Source: a virus
Direction: 5' to 3' (one strand)
Virus record (IMG/VR): IMGVR_UViG_3300036791_000432
Span: 1-26,415 of that record
Length of the DNA stretch: 26,415 bases
Of the stretch, positions 12,570-20,000 are shown piece by piece. Both the position numbers and the translations under genes were made by a program. Under the pieces are notes generated by a model, which was not told the origin of the DNA, searched no databases, and was given only the letters and a program-made list of their open reading frames with translations. Within the stretch, counting starts at the first letter, position 1; each line of letters opens with the position of its first letter.

Positions 12570-12777
12570 GTTCATCGTCACCAGCAACGACACGTTCCTA
12601 CGCCTTCATGCGGCCGGCGTCATCAACGTCGAGCCCGACAATGTGCGCCGCTGCATCATCGACCTCGAGGTTGGCCAAGGGGCCCGCATCTACCTCGAGA
12701 CGTTCGCCGACGACGCGATCATTGGCGAACTGCTCGGCGCCGGCCTCAGACCCGAGCCGGACATGACCGATGAGTGA
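12562..12777 (+). CDS. Small hypothetical protein
   Basis: A 71-residue protein starting at ATG 12562, overlapping the RecT-like stop by 8 bases. Mixed strands and helices (FIVTSNDTFLRLHAAGVINV), no cysteine-rich or membrane segment apart from one Cys. It ends MTDE, the same four residues that end the RecT-like protein, through a 13-bp DNA repeat. Function not recognised. Confidence 0.6.
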   Translation: MSKFIVTSNDTFLRLHAAGVINVEPDNVRRCIIDLEVGQGARIYLETFADDAIIGELLGAGLRPEPDMTDE

Positions 12778-13243
12778 GCTCGCCCTGATCCAGCAGGGCG
12801 TCGAGGAGAACCCCGAGATCGTGATGCCCCTGACGGGCGTCCTTGTCGACCTGCGCAACCCGGCCGAGGTCGCCGACGCGCTCGACCAACTCACCGACAT
12901 CAGGCACAGGCTGAAGAATCTCACCGACACCCTCACCGACGCTCTCCGGTTGGAGGCGCACAAGCAGGGAACCAAGACGCTGCACCTCGAAGGCCTCGAC
13001 GCCGTCATCTCGGGCGGCGAACGTGTCGAGTACGACGGGCAACGCTTGCAGTCGGAGTTGATCCGGGCTGGGCTCCCGATCGACCGCGTCAACGAGGCTG
13101 TCGCCGAGATCGTCACCTACAAGCCCGACGGCCGCGTCCTCAAGCAGCTAGCCGGCGCGAACCACGACTACCGGGCGATCATCGACAGCTGCCGCCAGGT
13201 TGTGCCGGCGCCGTGGCGCGCAACGGTGAAACGCGTCAGGTGA
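12770..13243 (+). CDS. Conserved-type phage protein of the recombination module, unknown function
   Basis: A 157-residue protein starting at ATG 12770, overlapping the upstream stop. A helical N-terminal part (VADALDQLTDIRHRLKNLTDT) could be a coiled coil. The rest includes GTKTLHLEGLDAVISGGERV and EIVTYKPDGRVLKQLAGANH, a pattern I recall from uncharacterised actinophage proteins near recombination genes. The position after RecT-like and before a methyltransferase suggests a DNA transaction role. No catalytic motif seen. Confidence 0.65.
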   Translation: MSELALIQQGVEENPEIVMPLTGVLVDLRNPAEVADALDQLTDIRHRLKNLTDTLTDALRLEAHKQGTKTLHLEGLDAVISGGERVEYDGQRLQSELIRAGLPIDRVNEAVAEIVTYKPDGRVLKQLAGANHDYRAIIDSCRQVVPAPWRATVKRVR

Positions 13244-14427
13244 ACTCGGTAGTCCAAGATCGCGACTTCACGCTGTACCTGGGCGATGCGCTCGAGGTGC
13301 TCCGCGAGCTACCCGCCGGCAGCGTGGACTGTTGCGTCACGAGTCCGCCATACTGGGGGCTCAGGGACTACGGCACCGGCCAATGGGACGGCGGCGACTT
13401 CCACTGCGACCACTTGGCAACGGCTCGCCACAAGGGGCGTGACGTCTGTGGATATTGCGGCGCGATGCGGGTCGACCGCCAGCTCGGCCTCGAAGCCACC
13501 CCGCAGGAGTACGTCGCCAACATGGTCGCGGTGTTCCGCGAGATACGCCGCGTGCTGGCCGACCACGGCACCTGCTGGGTCAACCTCGGCGACAGCTACG
13601 CGGGCGGTGGTCGTGGCGGCCACGGCGGACTAGAGAATGTGCCGCGCTGGGGTAAGGCATCCCCGCCGCAAGGTGACGCCGAGTACCCGGAGTCGTTTCG
13701 AGGGATGAGAGCGAAAGATTTGTGCGGGATCCCGTGGCGCGTCGCGTTCGCGCTCCAAACCGACGGCTGGTATTTGCGCAGCGACATCATCTGGGCGAAA
13801 CCCAACCCGATGCCCGAGTCGGTCACGGACAGGCCCACGAAGGCGCACGAATATGTCTTTCTTCTGACGAAGAAAGCGCGGTACTGGTTCGACCAGGAAG
13901 CCGTGCGGGAACTGGCCGAGTACGGGCGTCGTATACAGGGCGCGTTTCGAAGCGGATCCCAGAACGGCGACGGCCATCGCTCAGTTGAAGGCAGCGTTAC
14001 TGGCAGCGATCCCGCTGCTGGCCGCAACGTCCGTTCTGTGTGGGAGATCGCGACCCAGCCGTACGCGGAGGCGCATTTCGCGACGTTCCCGAAGGAGCTC
14101 GCCCGCCGTTGCATCCTCGCCGGCTGCCCCGAGTGGGTGTGCCGGATGTGCGGGAAACCACGCGAACGGATCGTGGAACGCACCGGAGGAACCACGGGTA
14201 GCGGCATGGATACCTACGTTGTTTCGACGCTCGGCTGGTCGGATTGCGGCCACCACGACTACCGTCCCGGAATCGTGCTCGACCCGTTCATGGGCTCAGG
14301 CACAACCGCGCTCGTCGCCCGCGAGCAGGCCCGGCACGCGATCGGGATCGAGCTCAACCCCGAGTACGCGCGCCTTGCCGCGCGCCGGTTGCAGCAGCTG
14401 TCATTGCTCGCCAAGGGCGTGCGGTGA
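13240..14427 (+). CDS. DNA methyltransferase (TSPPYWGLRDYG type)
   Basis: A 395-residue amino-methyltransferase of the N4-cytosine/N6-adenine beta class. The catalytic motif TSPPYWG is at 34-40 and the SAM motif LDPFMGSGTT at 347-356. A Cys/His insertion (HCDH at 55-58, CGYC at 70-73) is probably a zinc finger, and CRMCGKP near 305 may add a second site. QLGLEATPQEYV (81-92) is typical of phage members. GTG 13240 overlaps the previous stop (GTGA) and is preferred over GTG 13213. No cognate nuclease is present, so it is probably an orphan enzyme for anti-restriction or regulation. Confidence 0.9.
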   Translation: MNSVVQDRDFTLYLGDALEVLRELPAGSVDCCVTSPPYWGLRDYGTGQWDGGDFHCDHLATARHKGRDVCGYCGAMRVDRQLGLEATPQEYVANMVAVFREIRRVLADHGTCWVNLGDSYAGGGRGGHGGLENVPRWGKASPPQGDAEYPESFRGMRAKDLCGIPWRVAFALQTDGWYLRSDIIWAKPNPMPESVTDRPTKAHEYVFLLTKKARYWFDQEAVRELAEYGRRIQGAFRSGSQNGDGHRSVEGSVTGSDPAAGRNVRSVWEIATQPYAEAHFATFPKELARRCILAGCPEWVCRMCGKPRERIVERTGGTTGSGMDTYVVSTLGWSDCGHHDYRPGIVLDPFMGSGTTALVAREQARHAIGIELNPEYARLAARRLQQLSLLAKGVR

Positions 14428-14570
14428 GCGACAAGACCGAGCAGTGGGCGTGGAAACGGATCCGCGAGCTCGAACGGCGGATCCATCTGCTCCAAACCAG
14501 GGTGTCGGTGCTCCGCCGGTCCCGCGACCTGTGGCGCGACAAAGCGATCGAGCGGCGCGTGAAGCGGTGA
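14424..14570 (+). CDS. Small basic coiled-coil protein
   Basis: A 48-residue protein from GTG 14424 to TGA 14570, overlapping both neighbours by 4 bases. It is one long basic helix (KRIRELERRIHLLQTRVSVL) with heptad-like leucines and isoleucines. It may bind nucleic acid or a partner. Function unknown. Confidence 0.6.
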   Translation: MSDKTEQWAWKRIRELERRIHLLQTRVSVLRRSRDLWRDKAIERRVKR

Positions 14571-15073
14571 GCGACGACCGGTGGATAGTGGTGCCGAACT
14601 GGGACAAGTTCCAGTCGTACTCGGAACGGTCGCCGGCGTGGATCAAGGTGTACCCGGAACTGAACTCGCACGACGGCTTCCGGAAGTTGTCGAGCGCAGA
14701 AAAGGGAACGCTTCTGGTCATTTGGTGCGAGTACGCGCGCTCGAACTGCGTGATGTCTACCGGAAGCGTGCGGGAAGTGTGCGGGAAGTCGTACCGAAGC
14801 GAACATCTCGTTTCGCTCAACCATGCGGGTTTCATCGAGTTTTCCGCAGTGAAGCCTCTCTCGCGCGCGCGCGTACGCGCGAGAGAAGAGAAGAGAAGAG
14901 AAGAACTAACAGGCGCTCACGCGCAGAAACCGAAGCCCAAGAACAACACCGGCGACGAGCACCGTGAAAACGCCTCCGCCTACAAGAAGTACGTTCCCGA
15001 GCCACCGGAACCGGTCGACTCCGAGCTCGCGCTCGAGCTCACCCGCAAACTCGCGAAACGCTACGACCGTTGA
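14567..15073 (+). CDS. Replication-initiator/replisome-organiser-like protein
   Basis: A 168-residue protein from GTG 14567. The N-terminal 95 residues (WIVVPNWDKFQSYSERSPAW, KLSSAEKGTLLVIW, LVSLNHAGFIEF) match the winged-helix N-terminal domain of phage replisome organisers that open the origin and recruit host helicase. The C-terminal part is low in complexity and charged, ending in a helix. The 5' half of that part is encoded by a palindrome and a 25-base purine run, as in phages whose origin lies in the initiator gene. No helicase or DnaC-like ATPase follows. The family call is by pattern only. Confidence 0.68.
   Translation: MSDDRWIVVPNWDKFQSYSERSPAWIKVYPELNSHDGFRKLSSAEKGTLLVIWCEYARSNCVMSTGSVREVCGKSYRSEHLVSLNHAGFIEFSAVKPLSRARVRAREEKRREELTGAHAQKPKPKNNTGDEHRENASAYKKYVPEPPEPVDSELALELTRKLAKRYDR
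14857..14905 (+). other. Candidate replication origin inside the initiator-like gene
   Basis: TCTCTCGCGCG (14857-14867) pairs perfectly with CGCGCGAGAGA (14876-14886) around an 8-base centre of alternating C/G plus TA. The right arm runs into 25 consecutive purines (14881-14905) made of four AGAGA units (14882-14901). Alternating CG and a homopurine run are both prone to non-B DNA and melting. Position in an initiator gene recalls the lambda O arrangement. Confidence 0.45.
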
Positions 15074-15312
15074 GCCGCTTCATCGTTCAGGAAGTCCACG
15101 GGTGGACGATCGGGCTCGGCACCAACAACACCGGCCAGAACAAACGCCCCGACCCCGTCTCGTTCGTCGTGCTCGACTCCGGGTGCTGCTACCAGCGGAT
15201 GGCCGAGTTCCCGCCCGGCGACGGCCGCAACGTCGGCTACAACCCGATCCGCCGCCGGCGTGCGGCAGCCGAGGCGTTCGCGGCCGAACTGAACGCGACA
15301 CACCGACCATGA
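15070..15312 (+). CDS. Hypothetical protein
   Basis: An 80-residue protein whose TTG start at 15070 overlaps the previous stop (TTGA). The first part is strand-rich (FIVQEVHGWTIGLG) and the C-terminus is a basic helix (NPIRRRRAAAEAFAAELNATH). A CC pair occurs at 39-40. No recognised family; coupled to the resolvase-like gene by a 4-base overlap. Confidence 0.6.
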   Translation: MSRFIVQEVHGWTIGLGTNNTGQNKRPDPVSFVVLDSGCCYQRMAEFPPGDGRNVGYNPIRRRRAAAEAFAAELNATHRP

Positions 15313-15632
15313 CCGCGTGGAAAGACCTTGAGCGCCGAGTCTGTGCCGAGATGGGCGGCAGACGCGGCGGACCAGTCGGCGCCGCAGTCAGCGACTGCGT
15401 CGGTGTGCCGTTCAGCGTGGAGGTCAAGCGCTGCAAAAGCCAGTCCGTGCAGACACGGTTCATCGAGCAAGCCAAGGCGCAATCCAAGCGCGAAGGGAAA
15501 CCCTGGCTCGTCGTCGTCGGCGGTCACAACGACCGCAACCCCACCGCCACGCTCGACTGGCGCCTGCTCGTCGATATCTGCCGGAAAGCCGGCGTCATCG
15601 CCGCGCCGCTCGAAGCCAAGGACGAGAAGTGA
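15309..15632 (+). CDS. PD-(D/E)XK nuclease, Holliday-junction-resolvase-like
   Basis: A 107-residue protein with the layout of small Hjc-type or phage PD-(D/E)XK resolvases: WKDLERRVCAEMGGRRGGP (4-22), Asp29, then the core Glu38-Val-Lys40 (FSVEVKRC), a helix with Gln (FIEQAKAQSK) and a buried strand (WLVVVGG). Asp29, Glu38 and Lys40 would bind the metal. It could resolve recombination or replication intermediates made with the RecT-like protein, or debranch DNA before packaging. Start ATG 15309 overlaps the upstream stop. Confidence 0.72.
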   Translation: MTAWKDLERRVCAEMGGRRGGPVGAAVSDCVGVPFSVEVKRCKSQSVQTRFIEQAKAQSKREGKPWLVVVGGHNDRNPTATLDWRLLVDICRKAGVIAAPLEAKDEK

Positions 15633-15727
15633 TGCCGTGGTGGGCGTGGCTCCTGACCGGGTTCCTGATCTGGCCGATCGCGTTCCTTGTCGTCGCGCTG
15701 TTCCTGAATGATCGCCGCGACCAATAG
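15632..15727 (+). CDS. 31-residue single-pass membrane peptide
   Basis: From ATG 15632 (TGATG overlap with the upstream stop) the product is one hydrophobic span (WWAWLLTGFLIWPIAFLVVA, 3-22) and a charged tail (NDRRDQ). It closes the early operon. Function unknown. Confidence 0.5.
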   Translation: MPWWAWLLTGFLIWPIAFLVVALFLNDRRDQ

Positions 15728-15730
15728 GCT

Positions 15731-15769
15731 GCCGGCCGGCTGGCGAACGGCCTCGACTAGCCGGCCGGC
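15731..15769. repeat. 11-bp perfect inverted repeat after the early operon
   Basis: GCCGGCCGGCT (15731-15741) and AGCCGGCCGGC (15759-15769) with a 17-base loop begin four bases after the last early stop. The stem could stop transcription or protect the 3' end, but no T-run follows, so a rho-independent terminator is not demonstrated. Confidence 0.6.
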
Positions 15770-15786
15770 GGAACTGCAACGCAGCG

Positions 15787-15810
15787 GTGCGTCACGCACA
15801 CGTGCATAAT
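15787..15810 (+). promoter_or_regulatory. Candidate promoter/operator upstream of the 15843 gene
   Basis: GTGCG-TCA-CGCAC (15787-15799) is an operator-like inverted repeat directly followed by CATAAT (15805-15810), a fair -10 hexamer. No -35 is obvious. GGAG at 15831-15834 would be the ribosome site for ATG 15843. Confidence 0.35.
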
Positions 15811-15842
15811 CCCTGCTGCGAGGCCGGAACGGAGCAGTCCAG

Positions 15843-16040
15843 ATGGACCCCGAAGACCTAGGCACGCTCGCCAACATGATCGAGCTCGGCACGCAGTACA
15901 TCGCCGAGCAAGACGAACCCGAAGACCAACCCAACATCGCGCCCATGAAAGCGATCCTCGACCAGATCGCCGCACTGGTGCCCGTCGAGCTCGCCGAACC
16001 GGAGCCTTCCGACGAGCCCGAAGACGAAGGAGGGGAATGA
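15843..16040 (+). CDS. Small acidic protein, unknown function
   Basis: A 65-residue very acidic protein (ending EPEPSDEPEDEGGE) with a helical centre (MKAILDQIAALVPVELAE). The ATG at 15843 follows GGAG. It starts a short three-gene group in front of the terminase. Acidic DNA-mimic or nucleoid-antagonist activity can be imagined but nothing in the sequence proves it. Confidence 0.55.
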   Translation: MDPEDLGTLANMIELGTQYIAEQDEPEDQPNIAPMKAILDQIAALVPVELAEPEPSDEPEDEGGE

Positions 16041-16123
16041 ACGAAACACCGACACCAGAGCCGACCGAGCCGACACCAACACCCGTCCCCGAACCAGACC
16101 AACCCGACGACGACGACGAATGA
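16037..16123 (+). CDS. 28-residue Pro/Glu/Thr-rich acidic peptide
   Basis: ATG 16037 overlaps the upstream stop and follows AGGAGGGGA, a strong ribosome site. The product is a low-complexity run of Thr-Pro-Glu units ending DDDDE. The stop overlaps the next ATG. The strong ribosome site argues that it is translated; function unknown. Confidence 0.45.
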   Translation: MNETPTPEPTEPTPTPVPEPDQPDDDDE

Positions 16124-16215
16124 GGATCGGCACCGTGACCATCACCGTCGGCGAGATCGCCTGGGTGGTCATAGCCATCTTCGTCGTGCTCGCGTACTTC
16201 AACGGCTGGGGCTGA
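16120..16215 (+). CDS. 31-residue membrane peptide
   Basis: ATG 16120 overlaps the upstream stop (ATGA). Residues 7-27 (TITVGEIAWVVIAIFVVLAYF) are a membrane span, ending NGWG. It is the last gene before the terminase. It resembles small holin- or antiholin-like peptides only in shape. Confidence 0.45.
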   Translation: MRIGTVTITVGEIAWVVIAIFVVLAYFNGWG

Positions 16216-16232
16216 CAAACCGCATGGTTGAC

Positions 16233-16255
16233 CCAAAAGGGGGCCCGTTTTTTGG
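16233..16255 (+). terminator. Weak terminator-like hairpin upstream of terminase
   Basis: CCAAAA (16233-16238) and TTTTGG (16250-16255) surround GGGGGCCCG, with six T's at 16248-16253. The stem is short and AT-rich, so termination is only possible. The 103-base gap 16216-16318 otherwise holds two TTGACC motifs that could be -35 elements of the late operon. Confidence 0.3.
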
Positions 16256-16318
16256 TGTGACCACCCGTTTGACCCCCGCCAAGTCCAGAAATCTCTCTCT
16301 TCGAGGTGAGTCGAGCCG

Positions 16319-18076
16319 ATGACGACCAGGTTGGCGCGAGCGGGGCTGAGTTCAGCGGAGCGCGGCTACGGTCCGGAGCATGTAGCGACCAGGCGCCGGT
16401 TGGAGGCGTTCGTGCTCGCCGGGAACGTTCGTTGCGCGCGGTGTGGTGAGTTGATCGTTCCGGGTGAGCTGTGGGATCTGGGCCACGATGACGGTGACCG
16501 GTCGCGGTACAGCGGGCCGGAGCACGCGAGGTGTAACCGGGCTACTGCGAGCAGGCGGAGGTGGGTTGCGCCGCCGCCGCCGGAGCCCGAGCCGGAGCGG
16601 CCCGGGTTAGCCTCGTCGGATGAGTGTTGGCGGGTCCCGTGGCTCGAGCCGTTGCTTGACGTGCCGGCGGACGCGGTGTGGCCGCGGTTCATGTCGGCTC
16701 CGCATCCTCGAGCGGTTGGTTCGCTCGGTGAGGAGTTCGCGAGGTGGGCGGAGGCGCGTGACGGGCGGCCGTTGAGGTGGTGGCAGCGGCTGGTCGCGAC
16801 GCGTCTACTGGAAGTAGACGCGGATCGGCGGCTGGTGTGGGAGACGCTGCTTCTGACGATGGCACGGCAACTCGGGAAGTCGTGGCTGCTCCGCGAGCTT
16901 TTGTTGTGGCGGATCGAGCAGAGCGAGTGGTTCGGTGAGCCCCAGGATGTGCTCCACACCGGCAAGGATCTGCAGGTTTGCACCGAGGTGATGCGGCCGG
17001 CGATGGCGTGGGCGGAGGGCGACTCGCGGTACAAGGTCGGGCGCGCGAACGGCGCGGTGTTCATCGAGCTTGTGGAGGCACGGTCGCGGTGGCTGCTCCG
17101 GGCGAAGACCGCGGTGTACGGCTACTCGGTCTCGGTTGGTGCCGTCGACGAGGCGTGGAAGGTTCGCCCGGAGATCGTCGACGAGGGGCTCACGCCGACG
17201 ATGGTGGAGCGGGAGCAGCCGCAGCTGTGGTTGGTCTCGACGGCGCACCGTGAGGCGACCGCGCTGATGTTGGCGCGCAGGAAGGCCGCGTTGGTGCAGC
17301 TCGAGTCGGGCGAGGGCGATCTGTTGATCGAGTGGTCGACGCCGAAGGCCTCGGCGCTCGACGACATCGACGGGTGGCGGCAGGCTTCACCGCACTGGAC
17401 GCCGCAGCGGGAGCGGTTGATCCGGCGGCAGCTCGAGCAGGTGCAGTCCGGCGAGTCGGAGGTGTACGAGGACGAGACCGACCCGGTCGAGGCGTTCCGC
17501 GCGCAGTGGCTCAATCAGTGGCCCGACCGGACGGTTCCGACGGGGGTCGGTGAGCTGCTGCTTCCGGCCGGCCTGTGGGCGCATCTCGAGCAGTCGGGGT
17601 TGCTGGGTGACGGCGCGTTGTACGTCGCGGTCGAGGACCATTTCGGGAACGGCGCCGCGATCGCTGCAGCGGCCGAGCTTGGCGACGGCCGGTTGGAGGT
17701 CGACGGCTGGTTGTGCCCCGACTGGGACTCGGCAATGATGGATGTGCAACGCCTGGGTGCGTTACGCGAGGTCAGGGTGCTGCTCGTGGGGGCGTCCTTG
17801 CTGTCGCGGGTCCCGGAGGGAACGTCGCCGGCCCCGGACCCGGCCGGTGGTGCCGAGACCCGTCTGGGTCTTCCGCTCCTCCGGGACCTCGCGGCAGGTG
17901 GGATGCTCGCCCACGAAGACACCGCCGAGCTGGATCAGGCCGTCACAGGGGCATTGGTGAAGGAGCTCTCGACGGGGTTGCAGCTCGTCCCGTCCGGCTC
18001 GACGCATCTCGTGAAGGCGCTCTGCTGGGCTGTGAATGCGGCGCACGACTCGGAGCCGTTACCGGTGATCTTCTGA
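16319..18076 (+). CDS. terL: Terminase large subunit with N-terminal HNH domain (fusion)
   Basis: A 585-residue packaging motor. Residues 20-80 are an HNH-type unit: CARC (39-42), LWDLGHDD (51-58), GPEHARCNRA (66-75). A Pro/Glu linker (84-96) leads to the ATPase: adaptor region RWWQRLVATRLLE, Walker A ARQLGKS (182-188), Walker B GAVDE (274-278) and LVSTAH (305-310) as coupling motif. The C-terminal part is the RNase H-like nuclease region (LYVAVEDHFGNGA). No small terminase or separate HNH gene is present. AGGTGAG precedes ATG 16319. The gene also contains a perfect DNA hairpin at 16800-16822. Confidence 0.92.
   Translation: MTTRLARAGLSSAERGYGPEHVATRRRLEAFVLAGNVRCARCGELIVPGELWDLGHDDGDRSRYSGPEHARCNRATASRRRWVAPPPPEPEPERPGLASSDECWRVPWLEPLLDVPADAVWPRFMSAPHPRAVGSLGEEFARWAEARDGRPLRWWQRLVATRLLEVDADRRLVWETLLLTMARQLGKSWLLRELLLWRIEQSEWFGEPQDVLHTGKDLQVCTEVMRPAMAWAEGDSRYKVGRANGAVFIELVEARSRWLLRAKTAVYGYSVSVGAVDEAWKVRPEIVDEGLTPTMVEREQPQLWLVSTAHREATALMLARRKAALVQLESGEGDLLIEWSTPKASALDDIDGWRQASPHWTPQRERLIRRQLEQVQSGESEVYEDETDPVEAFRAQWLNQWPDRTVPTGVGELLLPAGLWAHLEQSGLLGDGALYVAVEDHFGNGAAIAAAAELGDGRLEVDGWLCPDWDSAMMDVQRLGALREVRVLLVGASLLSRVPEGTSPAPDPAGGAETRLGLPLLRDLAAGGMLAHEDTAELDQAVTGALVKELSTGLQLVPSGSTHLVKALCWAVNAAHDSEPLPVIF
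16800..16822. repeat. Perfect 10-bp hairpin inside terL
   Basis: CGCGTCTACT (16800-16809) and AGTAGACGCG (16813-16822) with a 3-base loop GGA. It falls between the HNH and Walker A coding segments. It encodes TRLLEVDAD, so the protein does not demand such symmetry. Confidence 0.85.
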
Positions 18077-19332
18077 TGGCGTTCTGGACGCGCTCGATCC
18101 GCCCGGGCGACCCGGAGGTCCCGAACACGAACCCGCCCGGGGTGCCGCCGGCGAGCGTGGGCCCGCCCGACGCGAACCCGGGTGACCCGATCGGCGTCGA
18201 GCTGGTCGGTGACGATCCGGGGTGGGCGCCACCACCGAGGATTCTCCCTTCGGCGTGGTCGGGGTGGCCGTCGGATTGGGCGACGCCGAACTGGGGGTCG
18301 ATGGACGTGCAGGTCCTCACCGACACCGCCTGGATGTGCTTGGACCGGAACGCGAGCGTGTTGTCGGCGATGCCGCCCTATCTGGTGAACGCGTCGCCGA
18401 CGCTGAACGCGGATTGGCTCCGGAACCCCGATCCGGCGTTCTACGCGTCGTGGGACGAGTTCGCGCACCAGCTGTTCTGGGATTTCCAGATGGGCGAGGC
18501 GTTCGTGCTCGCGACGTCCTATTACTCGACAGGATGGCCGGCCCGGTTCCATGTGGTGCCGCCGTGGTTCGTGAGTATCGATATGCGCGACGGGCTCCGG
18601 AACTACGAGATCGGCGGGCTCGACGTGACCGAGGACATCCTCCACGTCCGCTACCGCTCCGTGACCGGGTACCCGCACGGCTCGGGCCCGTTGGACGCCG
18701 GGAGCATGCGGATCATCGCCGACCAGATGCTGACGCAGTACGGCACGAAGATCGCGACGACGGGGGTCCCGGTCGGGGTGCTGCAGCACCCGGGGAACAT
18801 CAACGCCGCGCAGGCCGCGCAGCTGCAAGCGCAATGGGTGCAGGCCAGGTCGAGCTCGATCGGTGAGCCGGCCGTCCTCGCCGGCGGGATCACGTGGACG
18901 CCAACGCAGCTGAACCCGTCCGAGCTCGGCCTCCTCGACCTCCTCCGGTTCAACCAATCCAGGATCGCGGAGCTGCTCGGGATCCCACCGGTCATCGTCG
19001 GGCTCCCGGCGGGCGGTGACCCGATGACGTACCGCAACGTGGCGATGCTGTACGACCAGCATTGGCGCTCCGGGCTCCGCCCGAAAGCGGCGAAAGTGAT
19101 GGCCGCGCTCTCCGGCTGGGCGCTACCCAGGGCGACGACCGTCGAGGTGAACAGCGACGACTACGTCCAGGGAGAACCGCTCGAGCGGGCGCAGGCCTAC
19201 CAGATCCTCGCGTCGATCCTTGACCCCGTGACGGGGCAGCCGGCGATGACCGTGCAGGAGATCCGCACCGCGGAGCGTCTGGACACGAGCACACCAACCG
19301 ACACACCAACAGGGGCAGGAGTGCTGGCATGA
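18076..19332 (+). CDS. Portal protein (HK97-type)
   Basis: A 418-residue dodecameric head vertex protein through which DNA enters. The start ATG 18076 overlaps the terminase stop. After a Pro-rich N-terminus the typical portal features follow: a strand/helix core (DVQVLTDTAWMCLDRNASV), a membrane-side region (FHVVPPWFVSIDMRDG), the loop YRSVTGYPHGSGPL and the C-terminal AELLGIPPVIVGLP...YRNVAMLYDQHWRSGLRP, characteristic of HK97-like portals. Gene order terminase-portal-protease-capsid agrees. The coding sequence stops in a Thr/Pro-rich tail. Confidence 0.92.
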   Translation: MAFWTRSIRPGDPEVPNTNPPGVPPASVGPPDANPGDPIGVELVGDDPGWAPPPRILPSAWSGWPSDWATPNWGSMDVQVLTDTAWMCLDRNASVLSAMPPYLVNASPTLNADWLRNPDPAFYASWDEFAHQLFWDFQMGEAFVLATSYYSTGWPARFHVVPPWFVSIDMRDGLRNYEIGGLDVTEDILHVRYRSVTGYPHGSGPLDAGSMRIIADQMLTQYGTKIATTGVPVGVLQHPGNINAAQAAQLQAQWVQARSSSIGEPAVLAGGITWTPTQLNPSELGLLDLLRFNQSRIAELLGIPPVIVGLPAGGDPMTYRNVAMLYDQHWRSGLRPKAAKVMAALSGWALPRATTVEVNSDDYVQGEPLERAQAYQILASILDPVTGQPAMTVQEIRTAERLDTSTPTDTPTGAGVLA

Positions 19333-19937
19333 GCGAGATCGAGTTCAGGGCCGCCGAGGTCGCAGACGTCAGCTACCCGAGCCGAACGGTGACGGTGATC
19401 GTGGCGCCGTACGAGACCCCGACAGTGATCCACACCGCGAGAGGGCAGTTCACCGAGATCGTGGCCAGGGGCGCCTACGACGGGGTTCAGCGTCGCGCCG
19501 GCTCGGTCCGCGCGAACCGCGACCACGACTGGCAGCGGATGGCCGGCCGTGTCACAGCCCTACACCCTGAGCGCACCGAGGGATTGGTCGCCGAGGTGCG
19601 GATGTTCAAGACGACGATCGGCGAGGAGACACTGGAGCTGTGCGCCGACGACGGCCTCTCGGCGTCGGCGGGGTTCGGGCTGATGCGGACGGAAGGCTCG
19701 TCTGGGTCGATCAAGCCGAACGCGGAGCAGTGGGAAGGCAAAACCCGCCGGCTGAACGAGTTGTGGCTCGACCATGTCGCGTTCGTGCCGAACCCGGCCT
19801 ATGAGGCCGCGGCGGTCCTCGATGTTCGTGACGCCGAGCCTGTGCTGGTGGTCGCAAGGCCGTTCCTCGACCGGCTCCAGCTCGAGCAGGCCCGGGCGGC
19901 CCTCGCGAGGATTGATGCTCGCTGGGGCGTCCGGTAG
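19329..19937 (+). CDS. Prohead maturation protease (S78/HK97 family)
   Basis: A 202-residue serine protease that processes the capsid during head assembly. His66 (ANRDHDWQRMAGR) and Ser113 (SASAGFGL) fit the catalytic His and Ser; LWLDHVAFVPNPAYEAA near the end of the fold carries the third, acidic site (Asp in place of the more usual Glu). The position between portal and capsid agrees. ATG 19329 overlaps the portal stop. The capsid gene encodes its own N-terminal helical delta-like segment, the expected substrate. Confidence 0.9.
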   Translation: MSEIEFRAAEVADVSYPSRTVTVIVAPYETPTVIHTARGQFTEIVARGAYDGVQRRAGSVRANRDHDWQRMAGRVTALHPERTEGLVAEVRMFKTTIGEETLELCADDGLSASAGFGLMRTEGSSGSIKPNAEQWEGKTRRLNELWLDHVAFVPNPAYEAAAVLDVRDAEPVLVVARPFLDRLQLEQARAALARIDARWGVR

Positions 19938-20000
19938 CATCCCAGCCGAACGTCCTCCTCGGTGCCAGAGACCAAACGCTAGGAGCGGGCAGCCGTAGAC

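Noticed and set aside
17935-19062. Minus-strand open frame of 375 codons across the portal gene
   Set aside because: Shadow of the portal gene in GC-rich DNA; Arg/His/Pro-rich product with no domain.
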